Assembly (NCBI RefSeq): GCF_019029495.1
Contig: NZ_JAERQM010000003.1
Location: forward strand, 543,579-607,578
Length of the DNA stretch: 64,000 nt
Reading direction: 5' to 3'
Origin: Falsiroseomonas oleicola
Lineage (GTDB): Bacteria > Pseudomonadota > Alphaproteobacteria > Acetobacterales > Acetobacteraceae
Below the pieces are notes generated by a model. The model was not told the DNA's origin. It ran no database searches and saw only the letters and a list, made by a program, of their open reading frames with translations. Position numbers and translations under genes: made by a program. Below, in pieces: positions 43,399-51,586 of this stretch; the stretch's first letter is position 1; every line of letters starts with the position of its first letter.

Positions 43399-44144
43399 CC
43401 ACAGCTGCCGCCATCCGCCATTCGCTGCGGACCTATTACGTCCCCGGCCGCGCCGCGGCGCTGGACGGCTTCTACGCGCGCTTCCTCGGCCCGGGGGAGC
43501 TGGGTTTCGATGTCGGCAGCCATGTCGGCGACCGCAGCGCCAGCTTCCTGCGCCTCGGCGCGCGGGCGCTGGCGGTGGAGCCGCAGCCGCGCCTCGCTCG
43601 GCTGCTGCGCCTGCTCCATGGCCGCACCCCCGGCTTCACCCTGGTCTCCGCCTTGGTTGGTGCCGAGGCCGGTACCGCCACCCTGCGGGTGAACTCGAAG
43701 AATCCCACGGTGGCCAGCGCCTCGGCCGATTTCATCGCCGCCGCCACAGGCGCGGAGGGCTGGGAGGGCCAGGTCTGGGACACCGAGCTGACCCTGCCCG
43801 TCACCACGCTCGATGCCCTGGCCGCCGAACATGGCGCGCCCGACTTCCTCAAGATCGACGTCGAGGGCTATGAGGCCGTGGCCCTCTCCGGGCTGTCCCG
43901 CCCCCCGCGCAGCCTGTCCTTCGAATTCACCACCATCCAGCGCGGCGTGGCGGCGGACTGCATGGGCCGCCTCGCCGCCCTCGGCTACCGCCATTTCAAT
44001 GCCTGCCTGGGGGAGGGGATGCGCTTCGCCCATGAAACACCGCTGACCGCCGCTGCCATGGCGGATTGGATCGCCGCCTTGCCGCATGCCGCCAATTCCG
44101 GCGATGTCTATGCCAGCCTGGAGCCGGCCCGGCTGGCGCCCTGA
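43395..44144 (+). CDS. FkbM family methyltransferase
   Basis: This 249-residue SAM-dependent methyltransferase has the SAM-site pattern FDVGSHVGDRSASFLRLGAR and VEPQP, then FLKIDVEGYEAVALSGL typical of the FkbM domain. Such enzymes methylate hydroxyls on polyketides, sugars or surface glycans. Start is a GTG overlapping the VOC gene stop (GTGA). It is followed 40 bases later by a WecA-like transferase, which favours a glycan substrate. Confidence 0.88.
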   Translation: MTTAAAIRHSLRTYYVPGRAAALDGFYARFLGPGELGFDVGSHVGDRSASFLRLGARALAVEPQPRLARLLRLLHGRTPGFTLVSALVGAEAGTATLRVNSKNPTVASASADFIAAATGAEGWEGQVWDTELTLPVTTLDALAAEHGAPDFLKIDVEGYEAVALSGLSRPPRSLSFEFTTIQRGVAADCMGRLAALGYRHFNACLGEGMRFAHETPLTAAAMADWIAALPHAANSGDVYASLEPARLAP

Positions 44145-44184
44145 CCCTTGCCGAATGGCCCTGCAAGGGGCACAGGGCGGCGCC

Positions 44185-45237
44185 ATGCAGTTCCGCGCCC
44201 TGATCGAGCATCTGGCCTTCGCCGTATCGCTCGCCGTGCTCTCCGCCCTGGTGGTGCGGTTGATGATCGCCTTCCCGATCCTGGACCAGCCGAATGCGCG
44301 CAGCGCGCATAGCCGGCCGACGCCGCGCGGCGGAGGGCTGGGCGTGGTGGTGGCCTTCGTCGGCGGCATGTCGGCGCTGTTCCTGACCGCCACCTATGCC
44401 CGCATCGCCGACCCGCAATTCATCGGCGTGATCCTCGCCGCGCTGGCCATTGCCGGGGTTGCGCTGGTGGATGACGTCAAATCCCTGTCGGCGCGGCTGC
44501 GGCTGGGCGCGCAGGCGGCGGCGGCACTGGTCGCGCTGGGCAGCGGGCTGGTGCTGTCGCGGCTCGCCTTGCCCTGGATCGGCGTGGTGGAGCTGGGCTG
44601 GGTCGGTGTGGCGCTGACCCTGGTCTGGATCATCGGCTGCACCAATGCGGTGAACTTCATGGACGGGCTGGACGGGCTGGTGGGCGGCACGCTGCTGCTG
44701 GCCAGCGCCGCCCTGGCGCTGATCGCGGCGCTGCAGGGCGGCTGGTTCGTCTATGCCGCGGCGCTGTTCCTGGCGGCGGGCTTTGCGGGATTTCTGCCCT
44801 TCAACCTGCATCCGGCCCGCATCTTCATGGGCGATGTCGGCAGCCAGTTCGCCGGCTTCATGTTCGCCACATTTGCCGTCGCGGCAGCGCGCTTCGATGG
44901 CCAGCAGGTCTCCTTCCTCATCGTGCCGCTGCTGATCTTCGGCCTCCTCTTCGACGCTGGCTTCACTTTGGCCCGCCGTGCCCTGATGCGCGAGAGGCTG
45001 GCCGAGGGGCACCGGACGCATCTGTACCAGCTCGCCCAGCGCAGCGGCGTGCCGACCCGCGTGGTCGCCGCCACCCATTGGGGTTTTGCGATCTTCCACG
45101 CCGCCCTGGCGCTGCTGTTCCTGCGCCTGCCGCCGGAGGCCAAGCCGCTGGTGGTGCTGCCGGCATTGGCCGTGCAGGGGCTGTGGCTGGCCTATGTGGT
45201 GCGCCGGATGCGCATGGCCGGCCTCGGCTGGCGGTGA
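44185..45237 (+). CDS. MraY/WecA-like undecaprenyl-phosphate glycosylphosphotransferase
   Basis: This polytopic membrane protein of about 350 residues has the family motifs in order: HSRPTPRGGGLGVV, the aspartate pair in ALVDDVKSLSARLRL, NAVNFMDGLDGLVGG, FMGDVGSQFAGF and the cytoplasmic HRTHLYQ near the C-terminus. It transfers a sugar-1-phosphate from a nucleotide sugar to undecaprenyl phosphate, starting O-antigen or another surface glycan. ATG at 44185 is preferred; another ATG at 44155 is possible. Confidence 0.9.
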   Translation: MQFRALIEHLAFAVSLAVLSALVVRLMIAFPILDQPNARSAHSRPTPRGGGLGVVVAFVGGMSALFLTATYARIADPQFIGVILAALAIAGVALVDDVKSLSARLRLGAQAAAALVALGSGLVLSRLALPWIGVVELGWVGVALTLVWIIGCTNAVNFMDGLDGLVGGTLLLASAALALIAALQGGWFVYAAALFLAAGFAGFLPFNLHPARIFMGDVGSQFAGFMFATFAVAAARFDGQQVSFLIVPLLIFGLLFDAGFTLARRALMRERLAEGHRTHLYQLAQRSGVPTRVVAATHWGFAIFHAALALLFLRLPPEAKPLVVLPALAVQGLWLAYVVRRMRMAGLGWR

Positions 45238-45241
45238 AGCC

Positions 45242-45850
45242 CTACCGCGCCACGATGGTCACCGCCGTGCCGGCCATCACCGCGCCGCCGCCCCGGTTCA
45301 TCAGCCGCAGGGCGCGTGGCGAGGTGAACAGTCGCCGCGCCCGCGCCGCAGCCAGCGCATAGCCCATCAGCACGCTGGTGCAGATGCCGGCCGTCACCAG
45401 CGCCAGCTCGAAAAACCCCAGCAGCGTCAGCCCGCCGAGATCCACCACCGTCGGCAGCAAAGCGAAGAAGAACATCATCGCCTTCGGATTGCCGAGATTG
45501 ACCGCCAGCCCCGCCAGGAACATCCGCCCCGCATCGGCCGCCGGCGGTGGCGCCGCCAGCGGCCGGATCGGCGCCCGCCACAGCTTCCAGGCGAGATACA
45601 GAAGATAGGCCGCGCCGGCATAGCGCAGCACCTCGAACACCCCGCCCAGCGAGGCGGCGAGCAGCGCCAGGCCGGTGGCGGCGAGCGTGAACCACAGCAG
45701 CGCGGCGGTGACCACGCCGGCGACGAAGGCCGGCGCGCCGCCCAGGCCCTGCGCCAGCACCCGCGCGATCAGCGCCGTGACGCTCGGCCCCGGCAGGATC
45801 AGCACCGCCAGGTAGGAGGCCGCGAAGAGCAGCAGGGCGGAGGGCTCCAT
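45242..45850 (-). CDS. LysE/RhtB family translocator
   Basis: This 202-residue protein has about six membrane helices and the RhtB/LysE signature: LILPGPSVTALIARVLAQG and GLAVNLGNPKAMMFFFALLP. It exports amino acids or related small molecules. Start ATG at 45850 lies four bases after the padR-type stop, so it is the second gene of a PadR-controlled operon. That suggests its export activity is induced by the PadR ligand. Confidence 0.9.
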   Translation of the reverse strand: MEPSALLLFAASYLAVLILPGPSVTALIARVLAQGLGGAPAFVAGVVTAALLWFTLAATGLALLAASLGGVFEVLRYAGAAYLLYLAWKLWRAPIRPLAAPPPAADAGRMFLAGLAVNLGNPKAMMFFFALLPTVVDLGGLTLLGFFELALVTAGICTSVLMGYALAAARARRLFTSPRALRLMNRGGGAVMAGTAVTIVAR

Positions 45851-45854
45851 CGGC

Positions 45855-46457
45855 TCAGCTCCGCTCGATGGCGGTGGCGGCGGCATCCAGCGCGGCGGCG
45901 ATGCCGCGCACCTGCTCCTCGGTCAGCGGGCCACGGGCGAGGCGGAGGCGCAGCGCGAGCTTCAGGTTCTCGGTGGCGCGCATCACCTCCGGCAGCGGGC
46001 CGCCACTGTTCGCGGCCTTCACCGCCTGCATGCGGGCCAGCGCCGCATCCACCGCCGGCTGGTTGGCGGCCAGCCAGGCCGTCCCTTCCGGCGTGATGGC
46101 ATAGAGCTTCTTGCCGCCGCCCTCGGCCACGGTGGCGTGGCCCAGCTCCTCCAGCATCGTCAGGGTCGGGTAGATCACGCCGGGGCTGGGGCTGTAGGTG
46201 CCGGCGACGCGGTCCTCGATTTCCTTGATGAGTTCGTAGCCATGGCGCGGCTGTTCGGCGACCAGGGCCAGCACGACCAGGCGCAGCTCGCCATGGTCGA
46301 ACAGCCGGCCGGATCGCCCGCCGCCGCCGCGCATGCGGCCATGCAGCCGGCCGAAGCCATGGCCGTGTTCGTGATGGCCGCCGTCGCCCGCGGGTCCCCG
46401 GGCGAAGCGCCGCTCGCCCTGGCCGTGGTGGCAACCGTGATGTCGGTGATGGTGCAT
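45855..46457 (-). CDS. PadR family regulator with histidine-rich N-terminus
   Basis: This 200-residue protein has about 12 histidines in its first 40 residues (MHHHRHHGCHHG and a later HHEHGHGFG stretch), a likely metal-binding tail. The winged helix follows (FDHGELRLVVLALVAEQPRH, then PGVIYPTLTMLEELGH), and a C-terminal helical domain. His-rich PadR proteins of this kind are seen in several proteobacteria, often near iron or redox genes. A strong palindrome and a promoter-like sequence lie directly upstream, indicating autoregulation. It is cotranscribed with the lysE-type gene. Confidence 0.9.
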   Translation of the reverse strand: MHHHRHHGCHHGQGERRFARGPAGDGGHHEHGHGFGRLHGRMRGGGGRSGRLFDHGELRLVVLALVAEQPRHGYELIKEIEDRVAGTYSPSPGVIYPTLTMLEELGHATVAEGGGKKLYAITPEGTAWLAANQPAVDAALARMQAVKAANSGGPLPEVMRATENLKLALRLRLARGPLTEEQVRGIAAALDAAATAIERS

Positions 46458-46476
46458 GTCACTCTCTTCGTAGCGG

Positions 46477-46524
46477 TTTCGATCTATCGAAATTTCAGAT
46501 ATATCGAGACTGCCTCGCTTTCAA
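46477..46524 (-). promoter_or_regulatory. Promoter and PadR-type operator
   Basis: TTTCGAT-CT-ATCGAAA (46477-46492) is a perfect inverted repeat 20 bases before the padR-type ATG. On the minus strand TTGAAA (46519-46524) is 17 bases from TATCTG (46496-46501), so the palindrome covers the expected transcription start. A second related sequence, GATATATC, overlaps the -10 box. PadR proteins commonly bind such AT-rich ATCGA-type palindromes at their own promoters. Confidence 0.7.
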
Positions 46525-46550
46525 GTGACAGAACGTAACGGACGTGGCCC

Positions 46551-46874
46551 TCAGCCGCCGCAGCGGAACGGGACGAAACTGCTGGCGGTGCCGGCATTCA
46601 TCGCGGCGATGGTCATGGCATCGGCCAGCGCCAATTCCTGCGGCGAGCGCGGGCAGACCTCCACCCGGGACCGGCAGCCGGAGTCGAGGAAGGTCGCGTG
46701 GCGTTCGAGAAATTCCGGGCTGAGCCCGGCGCGGCCGAAGCGCGTCAGCGCCTGCGGCCACATTTCCGCGTAGCGGGCGCATTTTTCCGAGTTCCAGTCA
46801 CGGCTGGCGGGGGTCTGGGCCAGGCCCGCCACGGGCGGAAGCAGCAGCGCGGCAGTGACAAAAAAACGGATCAT
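46551..46874 (-). CDS. Small secreted protein with four cysteines, unknown
   Basis: This 107-residue protein has a signal peptide (MIRFFVTAALLLPPVAGLAQ) and a mature part with cysteines at 32, 67, 74 and 105, which could form two disulfides. I do not recognise a family. The ATG overlaps the stop of the DUF1850 gene (ATGA), so it is the last gene of the TRAP transporter operon. A transport-accessory role is possible but unsupported by motifs. Confidence 0.75.
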   Translation of the reverse strand: MIRFFVTAALLLPPVAGLAQTPASRDWNSEKCARYAEMWPQALTRFGRAGLSPEFLERHATFLDSGCRSRVEVCPRSPQELALADAMTIAAMNAGTASSFVPFRCGG

Positions 46875-47464
46875 GGTCCCTCCACCTCCAGCACGACGTC
46901 GCCGATCCATTGCCGGCTGCGCCGGACCTGGCCGGTCGCCGCCTCCGTCACGAAGCGGTTTTCGAAGGTGAGGCCCAGGCCGGTGCAGCGCTCCGTCACC
47001 ACCAGCCATCCAACTTGCGGCGCGGCGGTGAGTTCGCAGGTCAGCGCCAGGCCGAAGCGCATCCCGGCCGGGTTATCGCCGGCGCCGCGCAGGTCGATGC
47101 TGCGGCGGCTCGTGGCGGGGTCGGCCCGCAGCGCGCGGGGATCGGCCAGCGGGTCCACGCCCTCGATCCGCGTGGCGGCGAGGCCCGGGCCAAGGCCGGC
47201 GGTGGCGATGATGCGCGGCCCCTGGGTGGCCAGCGCCGCGCCGCCCTCGGCCCGCCACAGGCGCCAATCGCCCTGTTCCTGCACGAGGGCGAAGGTAAGG
47301 GGCCGCGGCCCTCCCGTCACCCGCAGCGCCGGACCCGCGATGGGTGCGGCCGCCACGGCCACCGGCCCGGCGCCCGACAGCGCCGTGGCCAGTGGCGTAT
47401 CGCCACAGCCGGGGAGCAGCAGCGCCCCCAGCAGCGCCCCCGGCAGCGCCAGGCAGCGCCTCAC
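46871..47464 (-). CDS. DUF1850 domain-containing probable lipoprotein
   Basis: This 197-residue protein has a lipoprotein-like signal (GALLGALLLPGC, modified cysteine near residue 20). The mature part fits the DUF1850 group, which habitually follows TAXI-type TRAP permease genes. Start is taken as the GTG at 47464, overlapping the permease stop by four bases (GTGA); an ATG six codons earlier is possible. Function is unknown; co-occurrence suggests an accessory periplasmic component of the transporter. Confidence 0.8.
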   Translation of the reverse strand: MRRCLALPGALLGALLLPGCGDTPLATALSGAGPVAVAAAPIAGPALRVTGGPRPLTFALVQEQGDWRLWRAEGGAALATQGPRIIATAGLGPGLAATRIEGVDPLADPRALRADPATSRRSIDLRGAGDNPAGMRFGLALTCELTAAPQVGWLVVTERCTGLGLTFENRFVTEAATGQVRRSRQWIGDVVLEVEGP

Positions 47465-49467
47465 GCCACGCGGCGGCGCCATTGCAGGGCAAGCAGCCCC
47501 AGCGCCAGCACCATGCCCATCAGATGCGGATAGGGCAGGATGCCGGGCGCGATGACCTCCAGGATCGCCGGGAAGATCATCAGAAGCCCGGCGACGACCA
47601 GCCCGGCCCGCTCCAGCCCGCTCAGCGCCCGCAGCAGGAAGCCCTGGCAGGCGGCGGCCAGCGCGGCGAGGCCGACAGTCGCCAGCACCGTCTGCCAGAC
47701 CACATCGACCCAGGTCATGTCGTCCCGGAAATTCAGCAGCAGGCCGACGCCGGTCGGGTCCGTGACGAAGACGAAGGGCAGCACGAAGGCCGGCAGGGTG
47801 TATTTCCAGGCCTGGAAGGTGGTGCGGTAGGGACCGCCCCCGGTGATCGCCGCCGCCGCGAAGGGCGACAGCGCGGTGGGCGGCGAGACCTCGCTGAGGA
47901 CCGCGTAGTAGAAGACGAACATATGCGCCGCGTAGTCCGGCACGCCGAGCTTGATGAGCGCCGGCGCCGCCACCACGGCGCAGATGATGTAGCTGGCCGT
48001 CACCGGCACCGCGAGGCCGATGATCCAGACGATCAGCGCCGTGTACAGCGCCGTCACCACCACCGATCCGCCCGCCGCCTGGATGGCGATGTCGCTGAAT
48101 TTCAGCCCGAGCCCGGTCAGGGTGATGACGCCGACGATGATGCCCGCCGCCGCGCAGGTCGCCGCGATCCCCACCGCCTGCACGGCGCCGGAGGCCAGGG
48201 TCAGCAGCAGCTTCTTCGGCCACAGCGCCTCGCTCGGCCGGATGAAGGACAGCATCACCGCGACCACCATGGCGTAGAGCACGGCGAGCGTCGCGGAATA
48301 GCCCACCACCATGAAGGCGATGATCGCGATGAGGGAGGAGAAGTGGAACCAGTATTTCCGCAGCATCGCGGGAATCGGCTCCACCTGGATCACGTCGTCC
48401 GGCACGGCGTTGCCGGCCGCCGCCAGCCGCCGCTGGTCCAGCTCCACCATGAAGAGCAGCGAGGCGTAGTAGAGGCAGGTCGGGATGATCGCCATCTTGA
48501 TGACGTCGAGGTAGCCGATGTTCAGATACTCGGCGATCAGGAAGGCCGCCGCCCCCAGCACGGGGGGCGAGATGATGGCGCCGAGCCCGCCGGCGGCCAG
48601 CAGCCCGCCCGCATCATCCGGCTTGTAGCCGACGCGCTTCATCATCGGCCAGGCGACGGTGCCGAGCGTGACGGTGGTGGCGACGCCCGACCCCGAAGGC
48701 CCGCCGAGCAGGAAGGAGGACAGCACCACGGTGCGCCCCGCGCTCGCGGTCTTGCCGCCGGTCGCGGCGAAGGAGAAGTCGACGAAGAATTTGCCCGCGC
48801 CCGTCGCCTGCAGGATGGCACCATAGATGGTGAACAGGATGATGAGCGTGGCGGAGACATCGATGGCGGAGCCGAAGATGCCGTCGAGCCCGATGGTCAG
48901 GTGCGGGATCATCCGCTCGCTGTCATAGCCCTGGTGTTGCCAGGGCGGCGGCAGCAGGTTGCCGAAGAAGCCATAGAGCAGGAAGGCGATGGCGACGCAG
49001 GGCATGATGGGGCCTGTGGCGCGCCGCGCCACTTCCAGCACCAGGCCGACCATCAGCCAGCCCACCACCAGGTCCATCGGCTCGGGAAAGATGGCGCGGT
49101 CCTGGAGATCGTCGCCGCCGGTCACCATGTACCAGATGACGTAGAAGCCCGCCGCCGCCAGCGCGACGTCCCAGACCATCATGCGGTGGCGGAACCGCTT
49201 CGCCGCCGGAAACAGAAGAAAACCGAGCACCAGCGTGAAGCCGACATGCACGAAGCGCAGCGTCGTGGTCGGCACGATGTCCCACGCCGCCCAGAGGTGG
49301 AAAAGGCTCATCGCCAAGGCGAGGCCGGTGCCGACGAAGCCGAGCCAGCCGGTGAAATTGTTGAGACTGCCCTCCTCCTCCTCGATCAGCGCCTCGATGC
49401 GGGCAGTTGTGGCTTCATCGAGGGCGCCGGGCGCGACCTCCGGCGGCAGGTTGGATTTGGTGTTCAC
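47461..49467 (-). CDS. TRAP transporter fused permease (DctQM-type, TAXI family)
   Basis: This 668-residue membrane protein fuses the small and large TRAP permease parts. N-terminal helices (FTGWLGFVGTGLALAMSLFH and following) are followed by a DctM-like region with LLGGPSGSGVATTVTLGTVA, GGLLAAGGLGAIISPPVLG and the C-terminal SEVSPPTALSPFAAAAITGG. It uses an ion gradient to import a substrate bound by the TAXI receptor encoded upstream. GTG at 49467 is chosen, with GGAG seven bases before it; the frame is open upstream to 49533 without similarity. The substrate is unknown; characterised relatives include glutamate/2-oxoglutarate importers. Confidence 0.94.
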   Translation of the reverse strand: MNTKSNLPPEVAPGALDEATTARIEALIEEEEGSLNNFTGWLGFVGTGLALAMSLFHLWAAWDIVPTTTLRFVHVGFTLVLGFLLFPAAKRFRHRMMVWDVALAAAGFYVIWYMVTGGDDLQDRAIFPEPMDLVVGWLMVGLVLEVARRATGPIMPCVAIAFLLYGFFGNLLPPPWQHQGYDSERMIPHLTIGLDGIFGSAIDVSATLIILFTIYGAILQATGAGKFFVDFSFAATGGKTASAGRTVVLSSFLLGGPSGSGVATTVTLGTVAWPMMKRVGYKPDDAGGLLAAGGLGAIISPPVLGAAAFLIAEYLNIGYLDVIKMAIIPTCLYYASLLFMVELDQRRLAAAGNAVPDDVIQVEPIPAMLRKYWFHFSSLIAIIAFMVVGYSATLAVLYAMVVAVMLSFIRPSEALWPKKLLLTLASGAVQAVGIAATCAAAGIIVGVITLTGLGLKFSDIAIQAAGGSVVVTALYTALIVWIIGLAVPVTASYIICAVVAAPALIKLGVPDYAAHMFVFYYAVLSEVSPPTALSPFAAAAITGGGPYRTTFQAWKYTLPAFVLPFVFVTDPTGVGLLLNFRDDMTWVDVVWQTVLATVGLAALAAACQGFLLRALSGLERAGLVVAGLLMIFPAILEVIAPGILPYPHLMGMVLALGLLALQWRRRVA

Positions 49468-49505
49468 AGGCGCGCGCTCCGGCAGGTCGCGAATGCGGAA
49501 AAGCC

Positions 49506-49531
49506 GGGGAGGGCGCCAATCGGCCCTCCCC
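49506..49531 (-). terminator. Hairpin between TAXI receptor and TRAP permease genes
   Basis: GGGGAGGGC (49506-49514) pairs perfectly with 49523-49531 across an 8-base loop. It lies in the 131-base gap of the operon. A partial terminator or RNA-stabilising hairpin here would let the receptor be made in excess over the permease, as is common in binding-protein-dependent systems. Confidence 0.55.
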
Positions 49532-49598
49532 AAGCTGCCATGGTGGGATCATGCCCGCCCCCGTCGCCCGTCATGGGCCAGCGGGCCGGGCCGGCGGT

Positions 49599-50576
49599 TC
49601 AGGCCAGGGTCGCGCCCTGGGCCTTCCAGAAGGTCTCCGCCGCCGGATGCCAGGGAATGCCCGCCGCGGCGGATTTCTGGCCTTCCAGCTTGAAGTCGCG
49701 CGCCGCGGAATGCACCTGCGCCCAGTCGGCGCGGTGGGACCACATCACCTGGAGGATCTTGCCCACCATGTCGGCCGGCATGTCTTCGCGGACGCCGACG
49801 ATATTGGCGACGGACATCTGCTTGTTCGGCCGGGTCTGGCCGGGATAGGCGCCGGCCGGAATCTCCTCCGGGAAATAGACCGGGCCGTATTTCTCGATGA
49901 TGCCGGGGATGAACTCGTGATGGTCGATCATGACCAGCTGCACGCCCGGGGAGGCGCCGAGATCGGTGATCGCGCTGGTCGGATAGCCGGAGACGAAGAA
50001 ATAGGCGTCGAGCTTGCCGTCCTTGATGGCATTGGTGCTCTCGGCTGGGGACAGGCGTTCCCGCGCGCGGAAATCCTTGTCCTTGTCGAGGCCCGCGCCC
50101 TCGATCAGGCGCAGCGCCATCACCTCCGTCGCCGAACCCGGCGCGCCGGTGGAGATGCGCTTGCCCTTCAGGTCGGACATCTTGGTGATGCCGGTGGAGG
50201 CCACGGTCACCACCTGCATGCGGTTGGTGTAGAGCACGGCGATGGCGCGCGCCGGTACCGGGCGGCCGCGGAAGCGGTCATTGCCGCGCACCGCATCCAC
50301 CGCCGCATCGACCTGGCTGATGACCATGCCGACGCGATTGGCGCCCAGCAATTGCAGGTTGGCGACGGAACCGCCCGTGACCTCGACGGTTGCGGACATG
50401 CCGGGAATGTCGCGCGACAGGTAGTTCGCCAGTGCGCCACCCAACGGGTAATAGACGCCGCCGGTGGTGCCGGTGGCGATCGCCATCTGCGTGGCAGCCT
50501 GCGCGCGGGCCAGCCCCGGCAAGGCGAGCGCCGCGGCGCCCATGGCGAGGGCGCGTCGACCGATATGGAAGGTCAT
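49599..50576 (-). CDS. TAXI family TRAP transporter solute-binding protein
   Basis: This 325-residue periplasmic receptor has signal peptide GRRALAMGAAALALPGLARA, then the TAXI signature MAIATGTTGGVYYPLGGALA. Further conserved blocks are VTGGSVANLQLL, DLKGKRISTGAPGSATEVMA and DAYFFVSGYPTSAI. It feeds the fused permease downstream. The ATG at 50576 has AGGGAG upstream. It is divergent from the CBS-BON gene. Confidence 0.94.
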   Translation of the reverse strand: MTFHIGRRALAMGAAALALPGLARAQAATQMAIATGTTGGVYYPLGGALANYLSRDIPGMSATVEVTGGSVANLQLLGANRVGMVISQVDAAVDAVRGNDRFRGRPVPARAIAVLYTNRMQVVTVASTGITKMSDLKGKRISTGAPGSATEVMALRLIEGAGLDKDKDFRARERLSPAESTNAIKDGKLDAYFFVSGYPTSAITDLGASPGVQLVMIDHHEFIPGIIEKYGPVYFPEEIPAGAYPGQTRPNKQMSVANIVGVREDMPADMVGKILQVMWSHRADWAQVHSAARDFKLEGQKSAAAGIPWHPAAETFWKAQGATLA

Positions 50577-50651
50577 TCTTCGGAGTCTCCCTTTATGATT
50601 CTTGGACACCCAGCAATACAGGCGCCTTTCCGGATGGGGAAGGGTGGAGAT

Positions 50652-50665
50652 TTGACCTGCATCAA
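50652..50665 (+). promoter_or_regulatory. FNR/FixK-type site upstream of the CBS-BON gene
   Basis: TTGACCTGCATCAA matches the TTGAT-N4-ATCAA consensus at nine of ten fixed positions. Its centre (50658.5) is about 41 bases from a plausible start near 50700, with TTAACC near 50687-50692 as a weak -10. That is the usual activating distance, and it suggests induction at low oxygen. Confidence 0.65.
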
Positions 50666-50741
50666 GGTCGTCCGCACGCGCTGCGCTTAACCTGCCCCGC
50701 ATCGTGATGCGCCAACGCCCACGAAACGGAGGATGCAGGCC

Positions 50742-51440
50742 ATGACCCGTCTTTCTGCACGCGACCTGATGACGGCCGAGGTGGTCACCGTGCCGCCCGC
50801 CACGCCCGTTCTGTCCATCGCCCGGCTGCTCGCCGAGCGCGGCATTTCCGCCGTGCCGGTTCTCGATGGCACCGGCAAGCTTCTCGGCATCGTCACCGAA
50901 GCCGACCTGATCCGCCGCCTGGCCGGAGAGGCGGATCAGCCCGCTTCCTGGTTCGCCAACCTCTTCGCCAGCGCGGAACGCGACGCGGCGCGCTTCGCCC
51001 GCGCCCATGGTGCGACCGCGGCCGACCTGATGACCACCGACCTCGCCAGCGTCAGCCCGGAAACGCCGGCCGCGGAGGTCGCGAAGCTGATGGAGGACCG
51101 CAACATCCGCCGCGTGCTGGTGGTGCAGGATGGAAGGCTGCTCGGCCTCGTCTCCCGCGCCGACCTGCTGCGCGCGCTGGTGGCGCCGAAGCACGAGGAT
51201 CTGGATCTGTCGGATGACCGCATCCGCATTGCGGTGCTGGCGGCGATGCGCAAGCAGCCCTGGGCCGACACCTTCTACACGCTGGTGGATGTGAAGAATG
51301 GCGTGGTGGAGCTGAACGGCTTCAGCCGCAGCGCCGAAGTGCAGCGCGCGCTGCGCGTGCTGGCGGAGAATGTGCCGGGCGTGAAGGGCGTGGAAGACCG
51401 CAGCACGCCGATGCCGGCCTATCTCTACGCCGCGGGCTGA
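50742..51440 (+). CDS. CBS-domain pair with C-terminal BON domain
   Basis: This 232-residue cytosolic protein has two CBS motifs (DLMTAEVVTVPPATPVLSIA to GIVTEADLIRRL, and DLMTTDLASVSPETPAAEVA to LVSRADLLRALV), which usually bind adenine nucleotides. A BON domain follows (about 155-225, DRIRIAVLAAMRKQPWADTF). Proteins of this layout are frequent in oxygen-limited or stress regulons of alphaproteobacteria. The ATG at 50742 has GGAGG nine bases upstream. The FNR/FixK-type site supports low-oxygen induction. The target process is not known. Confidence 0.9.
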   Translation: MTRLSARDLMTAEVVTVPPATPVLSIARLLAERGISAVPVLDGTGKLLGIVTEADLIRRLAGEADQPASWFANLFASAERDAARFARAHGATAADLMTTDLASVSPETPAAEVAKLMEDRNIRRVLVVQDGRLLGLVSRADLLRALVAPKHEDLDLSDDRIRIAVLAAMRKQPWADTFYTLVDVKNGVVELNGFSRSAEVQRALRVLAENVPGVKGVEDRSTPMPAYLYAAG

Positions 51441-51469
51441 AAAGGCCAGCGGTCACGGCTGGGTTGGAA

Positions 51470-51495
51470 CGGCCGGCGGAAAACCCCGCCGGCCG
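51470..51495 (+). terminator. Strong hairpin after the CBS-BON gene
   Basis: CGGCCGGCGG (51470-51479) pairs perfectly with 51486-51495 around AAAACC, 29 bases after the stop codon. It has no T tract. It separates the CBS-BON gene from the receptor gene. Confidence 0.6.
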
Positions 51496-51539
51496 GCAGT
51501 CCGGGGCCAAATTTGACGGATTGGTGACGCCAAGGCTAT

Positions 51540-51568
51540 TTGCGAATAATTATCAAAATCATTCGCAA
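51540..51568 (+). promoter_or_regulatory. Fur-box-like inverted repeat upstream of the TonB-dependent receptor
   Basis: TTGCGAAT (51540-51547) and ATTCGCAA (51561-51568) enclose the AT-rich AATTATCAAAATC. The whole region is markedly AT-rich for this genome and contains ATTATCA/ATCATT elements like Fur sites. It ends 18 bases before the GTG start, where a repressor would block transcription or initiation. Confidence 0.6.
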
Positions 51569-51586
51569 TGACTGGGGTCCAGCACC

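Noticed and set aside
47344..49848. An 834-codon plus-strand open frame opposite the TRAP permease
   Set aside because: Low-complexity composition rich in Asp, Arg and His, typical of the reverse complement of a membrane-protein gene.
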